Numbered from the stretch's first letter, positions 54,641-63,421 are shown. The stretch is DNA of 64,000 nucleotides from Amycolatopsis umgeniensis (GCF_014205155.1 NZ_JACHMX010000001.1:4526001-4590000); one strand, 5' to 3'. The notes: generated by a model not told the origin, from the letters alone. Made by a program: numbers and translations.

Positions 54641-55951
54641 ATGAGCGCTGCTCGGATCGTGGTGGTGGGGACCGGTTACGTCGGATTGACCACGGGGGCC
54701 TGCCTGGCCGGCCTGGGGCATCGAGTCACTTGCGTCGATGTCGACCAGGCGAAGGTCGCAAGGCTCTCCGCCGGACGGGTGGACATCCTGGAGCCGGGAT
54801 TGTCCGAGCTGGTGGCGAGGGGGCTGACCAGCGGGAGACTCAATTTCGTGGTCGGCGCGCGCGACGCCGTCCGCGACGCGGAGGCCGTTTTCCTCTGTGT
54901 GCCGACGCCGATGGGCGCGGGCGGTTCGGCGGATCTGCGGGCCGTCGAAGCCGTGACCACCGAGATCGGCGATGTCATCCCTTCGGGTTGCGCGCTGATC
55001 ACCAAATCGACCGTCCCGGTGGGGACGTCCAAGCGCATTCAGGCGATGCTCGGCCGCACGGACGTGCCGGTCGTGTCGAATCCGGAGTTCCTGCGTGAGG
55101 GCACCGCGGTGGAGGACTTCCTCGGCCCGGACCGGATCGTCGTCGGCTCGGACGACGTCGCGGCCGCCCGCTGGGTCGGCGAGCTCTACGCCGATCTCGC
55201 CGCCCCGGTCGTCGTCGCCGACGCGGCCAGCGCGGAACTGGTGAAGTACGCGGCGAACTGCTTCCTCGCGATGAAACTGTCCTATGTGAACTCGATCGCC
55301 GAACTGTGCGAACGCCTCGGCGCGGACATCGACCTGGTCACCGAAGGAATGGGTTACGACCGGCGCATCGGCCGCTCGTTTCTCAAGCCCGGCCCCGGCT
55401 GGGGCGGCTCGTGCCTGCCGAAGGACACCAGCGCGCTGGTCAGGGTCGCCGAGTCCGTGCAGTACGACTTCACGCTGCTGACCTCGGCGATCGAAGAGAA
55501 CATCGCGCAGCGGGACCGGATCGTGGCGAAGATCGCCGGTGCCGTCGGCGGCACGCTGGCCGGTTCGCGGATCGGCCTCCTCGGGCTGGCGTTCAAAGCC
55601 GGGACGAACGACCTGCGCGACTCGCCCGCCCTCGCGGTCGCTTCCGTGCTGGGCGCGCTCGGCGCGGAACTGACCGCCTACGACCCGGCCGTCGGCGGCC
55701 AGATCGCCGGGATGACCGTGGTCGACGATCCGTATCAGGTCGCGAAGGCGGCCGACGCCGTCGTCGTGCTGACGGAATGGGACGAGTTCAAGCGGCTCGA
55801 CTGGACCTACATGGCCGAGCAGATGGACGGCGACTCGGTCGTCGACACGCGCAATCTCCTGGAGCCGCAACGGATCCTCGACGCGGGCCTGTCGTGGCAG
55901 GGCGTCGGGCGGCCGCGGGCGGCGCAGCGGCGGAAGGTCGCCGTTTCCTGA
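54641..55951 (+). CDS. ugd: UDP-glucose 6-dehydrogenase
   Basis: The product has 436 residues and makes UDP-glucuronate in two NAD-linked oxidations. The NAD motif is GTGYVGLTTGACLAGLGH, NPEFLREGTAVEDF and KYAANCFLAMKLSYVNSIA match the family, and catalytic Cys258 lies in GWGGSCLPKD. The C-terminal UDP-binding domain has LAFKAGTNDLRDSPAL. UDP-glucuronate feeds cell-surface glycan or exopolysaccharide synthesis. No other sugar-nucleotide gene is adjacent. Confidence 0.93.
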   Translation: MSAARIVVVGTGYVGLTTGACLAGLGHRVTCVDVDQAKVARLSAGRVDILEPGLSELVARGLTSGRLNFVVGARDAVRDAEAVFLCVPTPMGAGGSADLRAVEAVTTEIGDVIPSGCALITKSTVPVGTSKRIQAMLGRTDVPVVSNPEFLREGTAVEDFLGPDRIVVGSDDVAAARWVGELYADLAAPVVVADAASAELVKYAANCFLAMKLSYVNSIAELCERLGADIDLVTEGMGYDRRIGRSFLKPGPGWGGSCLPKDTSALVRVAESVQYDFTLLTSAIEENIAQRDRIVAKIAGAVGGTLAGSRIGLLGLAFKAGTNDLRDSPALAVASVLGALGAELTAYDPAVGGQIAGMTVVDDPYQVAKAADAVVVLTEWDEFKRLDWTYMAEQMDGDSVVDTRNLLEPQRILDAGLSWQGVGRPRAAQRRKVAVS

Positions 55952-55955
55952 CCGC

Positions 55956-56534
55956 TCAGGACACGAGCGAGACGAGCGTCATCAGCCCGTCCACGACCTC
56001 CTCGGCCGTGGGGCCGTTTTCCGGGTCCAGCATGTGCTGGAGCATCACGCCCGAATTCAGGGCCGTGGCCACCGCGCCGACCCGGCGCTCGTCCGCCTCG
56101 GTGAGGGTGTCCTCGTCGATGCCGAGGATGCCGGCCGCCATCCCGCGGCGGCCCTCGCGCTGCGCGGCGGCGAGCTGTTTCCGCAGCTCAGGATGATGTT
56201 CTGACTGTACGAATGCCTCGATGGAGGCGATCCACAGCTGCCGGTTGCGCCCGTAGGAGTCGATCATCGCGCGCCACGAGGCTCGATACTGCTCGTCGGC
56301 CGAGGCGTGCGGGTCGACAGCGCTCATCATCTCCAGCTGGATCTCTTTGCCCCAGCTGTCCATCGCCTGCGAGAACGCGGTCAGCAGCAGGGCTTCACGC
56401 GATCCGAAGTGGTAGCCGATCGCCGCGTGGCTGACCCCGGCCGCCGTCGCGATGTCCCGCACCGTCGTGCGTGACCAGCCTTTTTCCTTCAAGCACTGGA
56501 TGGCACCCGCCATCAGGTCCTCGCGATTGCCCAT
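55956..56534 (-). CDS. TetR-family transcriptional regulator
   Basis: The product has 192 residues. The HTH is in REDLMAGAIQCLKEKG and TTVRDIATAAGVSHAAIGYHFGSREALL (about 5-50); the C-terminal ligand domain has WRAMIDSYGRNRQLWIASIEAF. It is divergent from an FAD monooxygenase with two palindromes in the 114-base gap, so it probably represses that gene until an inducer (substrate or drug) binds. It is convergent with ugd. Confidence 0.88.
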   Translation of the reverse strand: MGNREDLMAGAIQCLKEKGWSRTTVRDIATAAGVSHAAIGYHFGSREALLLTAFSQAMDSWGKEIQLEMMSAVDPHASADEQYRASWRAMIDSYGRNRQLWIASIEAFVQSEHHPELRKQLAAAQREGRRGMAAGILGIDEDTLTEADERRVGAVATALNSGVMLQHMLDPENGPTAEEVVDGLMTLVSLVS

Positions 56535-56566
56535 GCCCGGAATCCTAGGCCATCCGGTTTATCCAT

Positions 56567-56594
56567 TTGGTTTAACCAAGCGGCTTGACCAAGC
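56567..56594. promoter_or_regulatory. tandem palindromes: candidate TetR operators
   Basis: TTGGTTTAACCAA (56567-56579) is a perfect 6+1+6 palindrome, and GCTTGACCAAGC (56583-56594) is a 5+2+5 palindrome with a related TTGnnCAA-type core. They lie between the divergent TetR and monooxygenase genes. Confidence 0.7.
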
Positions 56595-56648
56595 GTGCAA
56601 ATCTGCCGTACGGTCGTTCCCATCACCACGAACCCACTGGGAGCAGCC

Positions 56649-57842
56649 ATGACGACCACCGTTCTGATCTCCGGCGCCGGCATCGCGGGTCCGGCCCTCG
56701 CCTTCTGGCTGCGGGAGCGCGGCTTCGTGCCGACCGTCGTCGAGCGCGCCCCGGCCCTGCGCGAAGGCGGGAGTGCTGTCGATTTCCGCGGCGAGCAGAT
56801 GGCCCTGCTGAAGCGCATGGGCATCCTCGAGGACGTCCGCGCGAAGGAAACCGCGATGGGCGCGCAGGTCATCGTCGATTCGAGAGGCAAGAAGGTCGCC
56901 GAGATGCCGTCGGTGTTCTTCAGCGGCGAAGTCGAGATCGAGCGCGGAGACCTGACCCGCATCCTCTACGAGCACACGAAGGACGACGTCGAATACGTCT
57001 TCGGCGACTGGATCACCGGGCTGGACGAGGTTTCGGATGGCGTCGACGTCACCTTCGCTCGGGGTGATTCGCGCAGGTTCGACCTGGTCGTCGGCGCGGA
57101 CGGACTGCACTCGGGCGTCCGGCGGCTGGCGTTCGGCGACGAAGAGCTGTTCCGGACCGACCTCGGCTTCCACACCGCGGGTTTCACCGTGCCCAACCAC
57201 CTCGGCCTCGATCACCTCGGCCTGATCTGCAGCGTCCCGGGCCGGACGGTGATGCTCAGCAGCGGCCGCGACAGCGCGGTCCTCAATGTCGGCTGCATCT
57301 TCGCGTCCGGCACGGTGGACGTGCACCGGCGCGACGTCGAAGGGCAGAAGCGCCTGGTCGCGGAACGGTTCGCCGACTTCGGCTGGGAAGTCCCGGTGCT
57401 GCTCGAAGGACTCGAGGCCGCCGATGACCTGTACTTCGATTCGCTCAGCCAGATCCACCTGGACAAGTGGTCGCGGGGCCGGATCGTGCTGCTCGGGGAT
57501 GCCGCGTACTGCGCCGGTCCCGGCGGTTCGGGCACCGGGCTCGCGATGATGGGCGCGTACATCCTGGCGGGAGAACTCGCCGCCGCGCGTGGCGACCACG
57601 AGGCCGCTTTCGCGCGGTACGAAGAGAAACTGCGCGGGCCGGTGAAGGTCTCGCAGAAGCAGGCGGCCGGAATCGGCACGTTCCTCGTGCCGAAGTCACG
57701 GCTCATGATCGGCTACCGGAACTTCCTGTACCGGGTGCTGGGTTCGCGGCCGATGACCAAGGTGTTCACCTGGCTGACCTCGCGCGCGGCCAACGCGGTG
57801 ACGCTCGAAAACCATGACACCCCGGTCGCCTCCCGACGCTAG
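56649..57842 (+). CDS. FAD-dependent monooxygenase (PHBH fold)
   Basis: The product has 397 residues and starts at ATG 56649 behind GGGAG. It has the dinucleotide motif LISGAGIAGPALAFWLRERG, the DG motif VVGADGLHSGVRRLAF and the ribose-binding GRIVLLGDAAYCAGPGGSGTG. These mark group A aromatic hydroxylases, including antibiotic-inactivating members such as Tet(X)-like enzymes. The substrate is unknown; control by the divergent TetR suggests a detoxification role. Confidence 0.88.
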   Translation: MTTTVLISGAGIAGPALAFWLRERGFVPTVVERAPALREGGSAVDFRGEQMALLKRMGILEDVRAKETAMGAQVIVDSRGKKVAEMPSVFFSGEVEIERGDLTRILYEHTKDDVEYVFGDWITGLDEVSDGVDVTFARGDSRRFDLVVGADGLHSGVRRLAFGDEELFRTDLGFHTAGFTVPNHLGLDHLGLICSVPGRTVMLSSGRDSAVLNVGCIFASGTVDVHRRDVEGQKRLVAERFADFGWEVPVLLEGLEAADDLYFDSLSQIHLDKWSRGRIVLLGDAAYCAGPGGSGTGLAMMGAYILAGELAAARGDHEAAFARYEEKLRGPVKVSQKQAAGIGTFLVPKSRLMIGYRNFLYRVLGSRPMTKVFTWLTSRAANAVTLENHDTPVASRR

Positions 57843-57851
57843 TTTCGGTGG

Positions 57852-58286
57852 GTGACGGAGGAGAAGGAATTCCGCGGAGCCTGCTACGAGGCGGCCAGGC
57901 GGACCGGTGGCCGGGTCGCCGGGTTCGTGCCGTGGGCGACGGAGGGGAACTTCGACCAGGGCCACCTCATTCACGGCGAGCGCACGGTCGCGGTGTTGTG
58001 GACGCGGGCGTGGTACGACCACAAGTCCAAATGGGATGTCCCGGGGAAGCGGTGGGACGGACTCGCCATCGCCGAAGCACCCGTCGCCTACGGGTCGATC
58101 GCCTTCGCCGACCTGCCGGAGCTCCTGGCCGTGCTGGGTGAACTTCTTCCCGGCGTCCAGCCGCTCACTTTCGCGCAGCTTCAGGGTGAACTCGACCTGG
58201 CGGAGTGGCCCTGGATCCAGCCGGGGGACATGAAGTACTGGAAACCGGAGAGTCTCGGCCAGGCCCTCTTCAACCACTGGGACTGA
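57852..58286 (+). CDS. conserved protein of unknown function
   Basis: The product has 144 residues and starts at GTG 57852. It has no signal peptide or membrane helix. It is rich in tryptophan, with EGNFDQGHLIHGERTVAVLW, AWYDHKSKWDVPGKRWDG and a C-terminal WPWIQPGDMKYWKPESL. No family is recognised. It lies 9 bases after the monooxygenase and may be cotranscribed with it. Confidence 0.65.
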   Translation: MTEEKEFRGACYEAARRTGGRVAGFVPWATEGNFDQGHLIHGERTVAVLWTRAWYDHKSKWDVPGKRWDGLAIAEAPVAYGSIAFADLPELLAVLGELLPGVQPLTFAQLQGELDLAEWPWIQPGDMKYWKPESLGQALFNHWD

Positions 58287-58318
58287 AAAAGTAGTTAGCA
58301 AGGCGTAGTATTCGGCTG

Positions 58319-60082
58319 GTGTTCACGACCAGGCCGGAACTGGCCGGCACCCACGGCATGGTGGCATCGACGCACTGGCTGGCCTCGGCCACCGGGATGG
58401 CGGTGCTCGAAGACGGCGGCAACGCCTTTGACGCGGCGGTGGCCGCCGGGTTCGTCCTGCAGATCGCCGAGCCGCATCTGTGCGGTCCGGCGGGGCAGGT
58501 CCCCGGCATCTTCGTCACCGCCGCGGAGCGGACTCCCCGAGTCCTCGCAGGTCAGGGAGTCTCGCCGGCGGCGGCGACACCCGAGTACTTCGCGGATCTC
58601 GGGCTCGACCTGATCCCCGGCAGCGGTTTGCTCCCCGCGACCGTCCCGGGGGCGTGGGACGGCTGGCTGCTGCTCCTGCGAGACCACGGCACGAAGTCGC
58701 TGCGCGACGTGCTCGGTTACGCGATTTCCTACGCCCGTAGCGGGATTCCGCTGGTCAGCCGGGTGGGCGACACGATTCGCGCGGTCCAGGATCTCTTCAC
58801 GGAGCATTGGCCGACGTCCGCGGCGCTCTGGCTGCCCGACGGCGAGCCCGCCGAAGGACTGCACCGCAATCCGGCGCTCGCGGACACATGGGAGCGGCTG
58901 CTCGCCGAGGCCGAGTCGGTCAGCGGGCGCGAGGCCCAGATCGACGCCGGACGTCGGGCGTGGTCGCAGGGCTTCGTTGCCGAAGCCATCGAAGCGTTCA
59001 GTCGCAAGGCTTTCCGTGACGATTCCGGCCGCGATCACGCCGGTCTCCTGACCGGTGAGGACATCGCGGGCTGGGAGGCGACGTACGAAGACGCGCTGCA
59101 GGTCGACTTCGGCGACTGGGGCCTGGTGAAGATGGGCGCCTGGACGCAAGGGCCCGCGTTGCTGCAGCAGGCGCGGTTGCTGGACGGCCTCCGCGACGAA
59201 CTGTCCTATGTGGATGGAATTCCGACGGAACGCACGGTGCACCTGGCCGTCGAGGCGGCGAAGCTCGCGTTCGCCGACCGTGAGGCTTGGTACGGGGATT
59301 CTCCCGACGTGCCGATCGAGTTGCTGATCTCCCGCGAATACGCGGAAACCCGCCGGGCCTTGATCACCGACGAAGCTTCCGCCGAACTGCGGCCCGGTGG
59401 TCCCTCGCCTCGGCTGCCCGCGATTCTCGAAAAGCTGCGCGGACTCGAAGCCGGTTCCGGCGCGACGGGGGAGCCGACGGTCGGGCCGCTGGGCGAGACG
59501 CGGGGCGACACCGTGCACATCGACGTCGTCGACGCGGCCGGGAACATGATCTCGGTGACGCCGTCGGGCGGCTGGCTGCAGTCGAGCCCGACGATCCCGG
59601 AGCTCGGGTTCTGCCTCGACTCCCGCGGGCAGATGTTCTGGCTGGAACAAGGTTTGCCGAATTCACTGGCGCCGCGGAAACGGCCGCGGATCACACTTTC
59701 GCCGTCGATGGGCCTGCGCGACGGCGAGCCGGTGCTGGCGTTCGGGACCCCGGGCGGAGACCAGCAAGACCAGTGGCAGCTGTGTTTCTGGCTGGCGCAC
59801 ACGCTCGGCGGGCTGAACCTCCAGGAGTCGATCGATTCCCCCGCGTGGCACACGACGGCGTTCCCGAGCTCGTTCTACCCGCGCTCGTGGACTCCGCGGG
59901 AACTCGTGGTCGAGTCGCGGCTCGGTCAGTCCACAATGGACGCTCTCGCCGCGCGCGGGCACGAGGTCGTCGACGCCGGACCGTGGTCTCTCGGGCGGCT
60001 TTCGGCCGTGTCGCGGTCCGGTGGCGTACTTCGCGCCGCCGCCAACGCGCGGGGAATGCAGGGCTACGCCGCCGGTCGCTGA
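58319..60082 (+). CDS. gamma-glutamyltransferase family protein (intracellular type)
   Basis: The product is a 587-residue Ntn-hydrolase. Self-cleavage should free Thr398 in GDTVHIDVVDAAGNMIS as the beta-subunit nucleophile. The opening ATGMAVLEDGGNAFDAAVAAGFVL is family-typical. It has no signal peptide, so it is cytoplasmic, unlike classical secreted GGTs. The usual glycine-rich SGIGGGGF block is replaced by GPAGQVPGIF, so its substrate range may be different. Start GTG 58319. A complex repeat region follows. Confidence 0.85.
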   Translation: MFTTRPELAGTHGMVASTHWLASATGMAVLEDGGNAFDAAVAAGFVLQIAEPHLCGPAGQVPGIFVTAAERTPRVLAGQGVSPAAATPEYFADLGLDLIPGSGLLPATVPGAWDGWLLLLRDHGTKSLRDVLGYAISYARSGIPLVSRVGDTIRAVQDLFTEHWPTSAALWLPDGEPAEGLHRNPALADTWERLLAEAESVSGREAQIDAGRRAWSQGFVAEAIEAFSRKAFRDDSGRDHAGLLTGEDIAGWEATYEDALQVDFGDWGLVKMGAWTQGPALLQQARLLDGLRDELSYVDGIPTERTVHLAVEAAKLAFADREAWYGDSPDVPIELLISREYAETRRALITDEASAELRPGGPSPRLPAILEKLRGLEAGSGATGEPTVGPLGETRGDTVHIDVVDAAGNMISVTPSGGWLQSSPTIPELGFCLDSRGQMFWLEQGLPNSLAPRKRPRITLSPSMGLRDGEPVLAFGTPGGDQQDQWQLCFWLAHTLGGLNLQESIDSPAWHTTAFPSSFYPRSWTPRELVVESRLGQSTMDALAARGHEVVDAGPWSLGRLSAVSRSGGVLRAAANARGMQGYAAGR

Positions 60083-60092
60083 CCCCCGTGCT

Positions 60093-60354
60093 GTGAAGGC
60101 CTCCTTGAGGGACGCGTCTTTGCTTGCCCGCTGGTGTGCTCGGTCTCGTCGCTCGGGGACCCCGCATCCCTGGTGCTGGATGCCGGTGCGGTCGAGCGGG
60201 GAAGATTTGGGACGTTGAACGTCCCAAATCTTCCCCACTCGAGTTGCCTGCGAACGGATGGACTCGCGCAACCACCGTCCTCACGCAAGTCAAGGTACGT
60301 AAGCAAATACCGGTCCGCCTTCCCTGCTTTCAGGGTAGGCAAGGAGGCCTTCAC
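60093..60354. repeat. 261-base element bounded by 15-bp inverted repeats
   Basis: GTGAAGGCCTCCTTG (60093-60107) and CAAGGAGGCCTTCAC (60340-60354) are perfect inverted repeats that enclose a gene-free stretch, with a further strong palindrome in the middle. There is no open frame of note. It has the outline of a miniature inverted-repeat element, but no flanking target duplication was found. Confidence 0.55.
60198..60236. repeat. 19-bp perfect palindrome GGGGAAGATTTGGGACGTT
   Basis: Arms 60198-60216 and 60218-60236 are perfect complements with a 1-base centre (the practical loop is larger). It lies inside the element bounded by 15-bp inverted repeats. It can also act as a terminator for the gamma-glutamyltransferase gene. 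Confidence 0.75.
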
Positions 60355-60374
60355 GGCATGCGCCCCAGCCCGAG

Positions 60375-60486
60375 TTGTCCACAATGACCCCCGTCTGTGG
60401 ACAACTCACGTCAGCTCCCCTCACCGCCTCCCATCAGCGATAGACTGGCTTCGGGGTCGCCCCCCTGGGACGGGTGGGGGTGGGGT
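60375..60486 (-). repeat. trailer repeat copy B: GC box plus two DnaA-box-like sites
   Basis: On the minus strand it starts 7 bases after the VOC-protein stop, with the same C/G-rich block as copy A (core CACCCGTCCCAGGGGGG), then TTGTCCACA-type sites at 60396-60404 and 60375-60383 in inverted orientation. It is the opposite-strand partner of the repeat at 31306-31443. Confidence 0.7.
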
Positions 60487-60492
60487 AGTGAC

Positions 60493-61368
60493 TCAAGAGC
60501 GCGGCTGTTCCCAGAGCCAGAACTCGATGCCCTGGTCATCGACGCAGTCGGCGCTCAGGCCGTAGGGCTGCTGTTCGGTTTCGCCGGTCTGGCCGCCCTG
60601 GGCCCGCACACGGTCGAGGGCGGCGGCGAGGTCGTCGACGGCGTACATGACCTTCCATCCCACCTGCCGCCCCGGGCCGCCCCACAGCCCGCCTTGCAGG
60701 CCGGAACCTTCGACGCCCCAACCGCCTTCGACCCGGCCGGGCGAGAACTGCCAGCCCAGGACGGCGCCGTAGAACGCCTTCGCGCGCGTGTCGTCCGGAA
60801 CCTGGAAGGTGAAATAGCCCGCTTCGCCGTGCCGGATCGGCGTAGCGTCCGGAGCGGATCGAGGCGCCGCCTGTGCGAGGAGCCACCGCTGGCCGTACGG
60901 GTCTTTGATCTCCCCGCTCAACCCGTGGCCTTCGTCCGTGACGGGACGTCGCAGTTCCCCGCCCAGTTCCACGGCCCGCGCGGCCGAGGCGTGCACGTCC
61001 GCGACCTCGACCCGGATCAGCGGGCCACCGGCGGGCGCCACGACGATGCCCAGTTCGGGGAACTCTTCCGCGAACATCAGCACACTGTCCCCGATGGCCA
61101 GTTCCGCGTGCCCGACCCGGCCGTCCTCCATCACGATCGGCTCGGCCCGCCGCTGAGCCCCGAACACCTCGACGTAGAAGTCGAGCGCGGCGCGGGCGTC
61201 GGTCACCACGAGGTACGGCGTCAGTGAGCGCACTTCGGCAGTGGATGGCATGGCGGAGGCTCCGTTCAGGACGGCGCGACGCAGGTTGTCGCGCAGTTCG
61301 GCGGCGAAGAGCGGATCAGGATCGGCAGGCTGCGAGGGCGCGCGAAGCGCGTCGAACGGATCAGACAT
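60493..61368 (-). CDS. VOC (glyoxalase/bleomycin-resistance fold) protein coupled to an ECF sigma factor
   Basis: The product has 291 residues; ATG 61368 is behind AGGAGG and overlaps the sigma gene by 8 bases. Residues 1-40 (DPFDALRAPSQPADPDPLFA, AELRDNLRRAVL) are a small helical N-terminal piece seen in proteins tied to such sigma factors. Two VOC modules follow (about 45-165, LTPYLVVTDARAALDFYVEVFG, and 178-288, YFTFQVPDDTRAKAFYGAVLGWQF). It may be the sensing partner of the sigma factor; enzyme activity is unknown. Confidence 0.82.
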   Translation of the reverse strand: MSDPFDALRAPSQPADPDPLFAAELRDNLRRAVLNGASAMPSTAEVRSLTPYLVVTDARAALDFYVEVFGAQRRAEPIVMEDGRVGHAELAIGDSVLMFAEEFPELGIVVAPAGGPLIRVEVADVHASAARAVELGGELRRPVTDEGHGLSGEIKDPYGQRWLLAQAAPRSAPDATPIRHGEAGYFTFQVPDDTRAKAFYGAVLGWQFSPGRVEGGWGVEGSGLQGGLWGGPGRQVGWKVMYAVDDLAAALDRVRAQGGQTGETEQQPYGLSADCVDDQGIEFWLWEQPRS

Positions 61369-61879
61369 CGCGACCCTCCTTCTGCTGGTAAGCCCGCCGG
61401 AAAGCGGCACGGGCCCGCACGAGCAACGCCTCCGTGGCGTGCACCGTGCGCTCGAGATGCGCGGCGACCTCCGGTACCGGGAGACCGTCCACGTAGCGAA
61501 GCGTCAAAGCGGCTTGATGATGCGCTCCGAGCGACGCGAGCACCTCGCGCGCCAGAAGCGCGTCCAGCCGCTCGTCCCACGGATCGGTGTACTCCTCTTC
61601 GTGGACGAGCCGCAGCCCGCGTTCCTCACGTTCCTTGCGCCGCCAGTGATCGGCGAGCTTGTGCCGGGCGACACCGATCAGCCACCCGGTGCTCACCGCG
61701 GGCGCGAATTCCTTGCGACAGGCCCTCACCGCGCCGAGGAACGTCTCAGACGTCAGCTCTTCGGCGAGAGTGCGATCCCCGCACCGGGACAGCAGGTACC
61801 CGTAGACCTCCGGCAACGCCGTCTCGTACAGCGACAGCAGCGCGAAGGCCGGGTCCCGGTGCACCCGTGGTTCCGTCAC
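61361..61879 (-). CDS. ECF-type RNA polymerase sigma factor
   Basis: The product has 172 residues and starts at GTG. Region 2 is LYETALPEVYGYLLSRCGDRTLAEELTSETFLGAV (about 17-51) and region 4 is ALTLRYVDGLPVPEVAAHLERTVHATEALLVRARAAFRRAY (about 125-165), both read here in parts of the family pattern. A short linker separates them. No anti-sigma membrane protein is present; the overlapping VOC gene is the only partner. Confidence 0.87.
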   Translation of the reverse strand: MTEPRVHRDPAFALLSLYETALPEVYGYLLSRCGDRTLAEELTSETFLGAVRACRKEFAPAVSTGWLIGVARHKLADHWRRKEREERGLRLVHEEEYTDPWDERLDALLAREVLASLGAHHQAALTLRYVDGLPVPEVAAHLERTVHATEALLVRARAAFRRAYQQKEGRDV

Positions 61880-61931
61880 ATCCCCATCGTCGCTCGGGGA
61901 GCCACAACTCCGACGGGTGAAACCGAACTTT

Positions 61932-63362
61932 CTAACCGCGCGGGTCCGGCAGCCGCCGCGCCACCGTGATGACGCCGATCGTCAGCACCGCCTGGATCCC
62001 GATGACCAGCACAAATGCGCCCTTCATCCCGAGCGAGCCCGCCCCGACGGACGCGAACAACGTCCCCAGCGTCGCCACGCCCAGCGCCATCGCGGCCTGC
62101 TGCGACGTCGTCAGCATCCCGCTGCCGACCCCGGCGATCTCCGGCGGCACCTTCGACAGCACGATCCGGAACACCGTCGTCATCGCGAGCCCCTGACCGA
62201 GACCGCACAGCAGCATCCCCGGCGCGAAATCGAGCACCCCCAGATCCGGCCAGTCCAGCAGCACGGTGCCGATCAGCACCAGCAGCCCGAGCAACTGGAT
62301 CGAGAGACCGGCGGCCACCACCCGCTGCCCGAACCGCGTCACCAGGCGGCTGCTGACCAGGCACATCGCGAAGAACGCGAGCGAAAGCGGCGCCGTCACC
62401 AGTCCGGAATCCAGCGGGCCGAGGTGCAGCCCGTCCTGCAGCGTCACCGCGAACACGAACATGAACGCGCTGAACCCGACGAAGAACGGCAACCCGACCA
62501 TCAACCCTTGCCGCACACTCGGCATCCGCATCACCGACGGCGGCAGCAGCGGAACACCGCCGTGGCGTTCCATCCGGCGTTCGACGTGGACGAAGCCTGC
62601 CGCGGCGAACGGGAAGACCACGAGCAGCGCGACCGTCCACAGTGGCCAGTCCAGGGCGGGCCCTTCCGCCAGCGGCAGCAACAGCGAAACCAGCGCGATC
62701 GTCAGGAGAACCGTGCCCTTGCGGTCGATGCCGAGAGGGTTGCTCGAGCGGCTCTCCGGAACGAGCCGCCGCGCGACCAGCAGACCGGCGATCCCGACCG
62801 GGACGTTGACCACGAAGATCGGCCGCCAGCTGGTGCCCCACAGATCGGCGGCGACCAGCGCCCCGCCGAGGAACTGGCCGAGCACCATCGAAAGGCCCGC
62901 TGTCGCGCCGTAGAGACCCAGCGCCTTGGCCCTGCGTTCGCCGGTCGTGGTCGCCTGGATGATCGACAGCACCTGCGGCAGCATCAGCGCGGCCGCCGCT
63001 CCCTGCGCGGCCCGCGCCAGTACCAGCGTCAACGCCGTCGGAGCGATCCCGCAGAGCAGCGAGGTCACGGTGAACGAGGCCAGCCCGATCAGGAACAGCT
63101 TGCGACGGCCGAAGGCGTCGCCGAGCCGTCCGCCGACGACGAGCAGTACGGCATAGGCGATCCCGTAGGCCGCGACCACCAGTTCCAAAGTGGCCGATGA
63201 GGTGCGAAGGTCGGAACCGATCGCGGGCAGGGCGATGTTGACGATGAAGAAGTCGATGAGGGGAAGTGCCGCCCCCAGCAGCACGGTGACCAGGCCCGCC
63301 GAGGTCAGGGCCGGTCCGGCGGCGACGCGGGTGGGCGTCGCCGGAACTTGCGTCGAAGTCAT
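61932..63362 (-). CDS. MFS drug exporter, DHA2 (EmrB/QacA) type
   Basis: The product has 476 residues and 14 expected membrane helices. ATG 63362 is chosen over the upstream ATG at 63377. The family motif GRLGDAFGRRKLFLIG follows helix 2, and VNVPVGIAGLLVARRLVPESR is a conserved mid-protein block. It probably exports a drug or metabolite with proton exchange. It is divergent from an XRE regulator, with palindromic sites in between. Confidence 0.87.
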   Translation of the reverse strand: MTSTQVPATPTRVAAGPALTSAGLVTVLLGAALPLIDFFIVNIALPAIGSDLRTSSATLELVVAAYGIAYAVLLVVGGRLGDAFGRRKLFLIGLASFTVTSLLCGIAPTALTLVLARAAQGAAAALMLPQVLSIIQATTTGERRAKALGLYGATAGLSMVLGQFLGGALVAADLWGTSWRPIFVVNVPVGIAGLLVARRLVPESRSSNPLGIDRKGTVLLTIALVSLLLPLAEGPALDWPLWTVALLVVFPFAAAGFVHVERRMERHGGVPLLPPSVMRMPSVRQGLMVGLPFFVGFSAFMFVFAVTLQDGLHLGPLDSGLVTAPLSLAFFAMCLVSSRLVTRFGQRVVAAGLSIQLLGLLVLIGTVLLDWPDLGVLDFAPGMLLCGLGQGLAMTTVFRIVLSKVPPEIAGVGSGMLTTSQQAAMALGVATLGTLFASVGAGSLGMKGAFVLVIGIQAVLTIGVITVARRLPDPRG

Positions 63363-63388
63363 GGGTACTACGATCAACCGGTTCCCAC

Positions 63389-63421
63389 CCTGGTACCAGG
63401 AGTGTATTTATCCTGGTACCA
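63389..63421. promoter_or_regulatory. repeated CCTGGTACC operator candidates
   Basis: CCTGGTACCAGG (63389-63400) is a perfect 12-bp palindrome; CCTGGTACCA is repeated at 63412-63421, 23 bases on (about two helical turns), and a third CCTGGTA half lies at 63428. They fill the 102-base gap between the divergent exporter and regulator genes. Confidence 0.75.
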
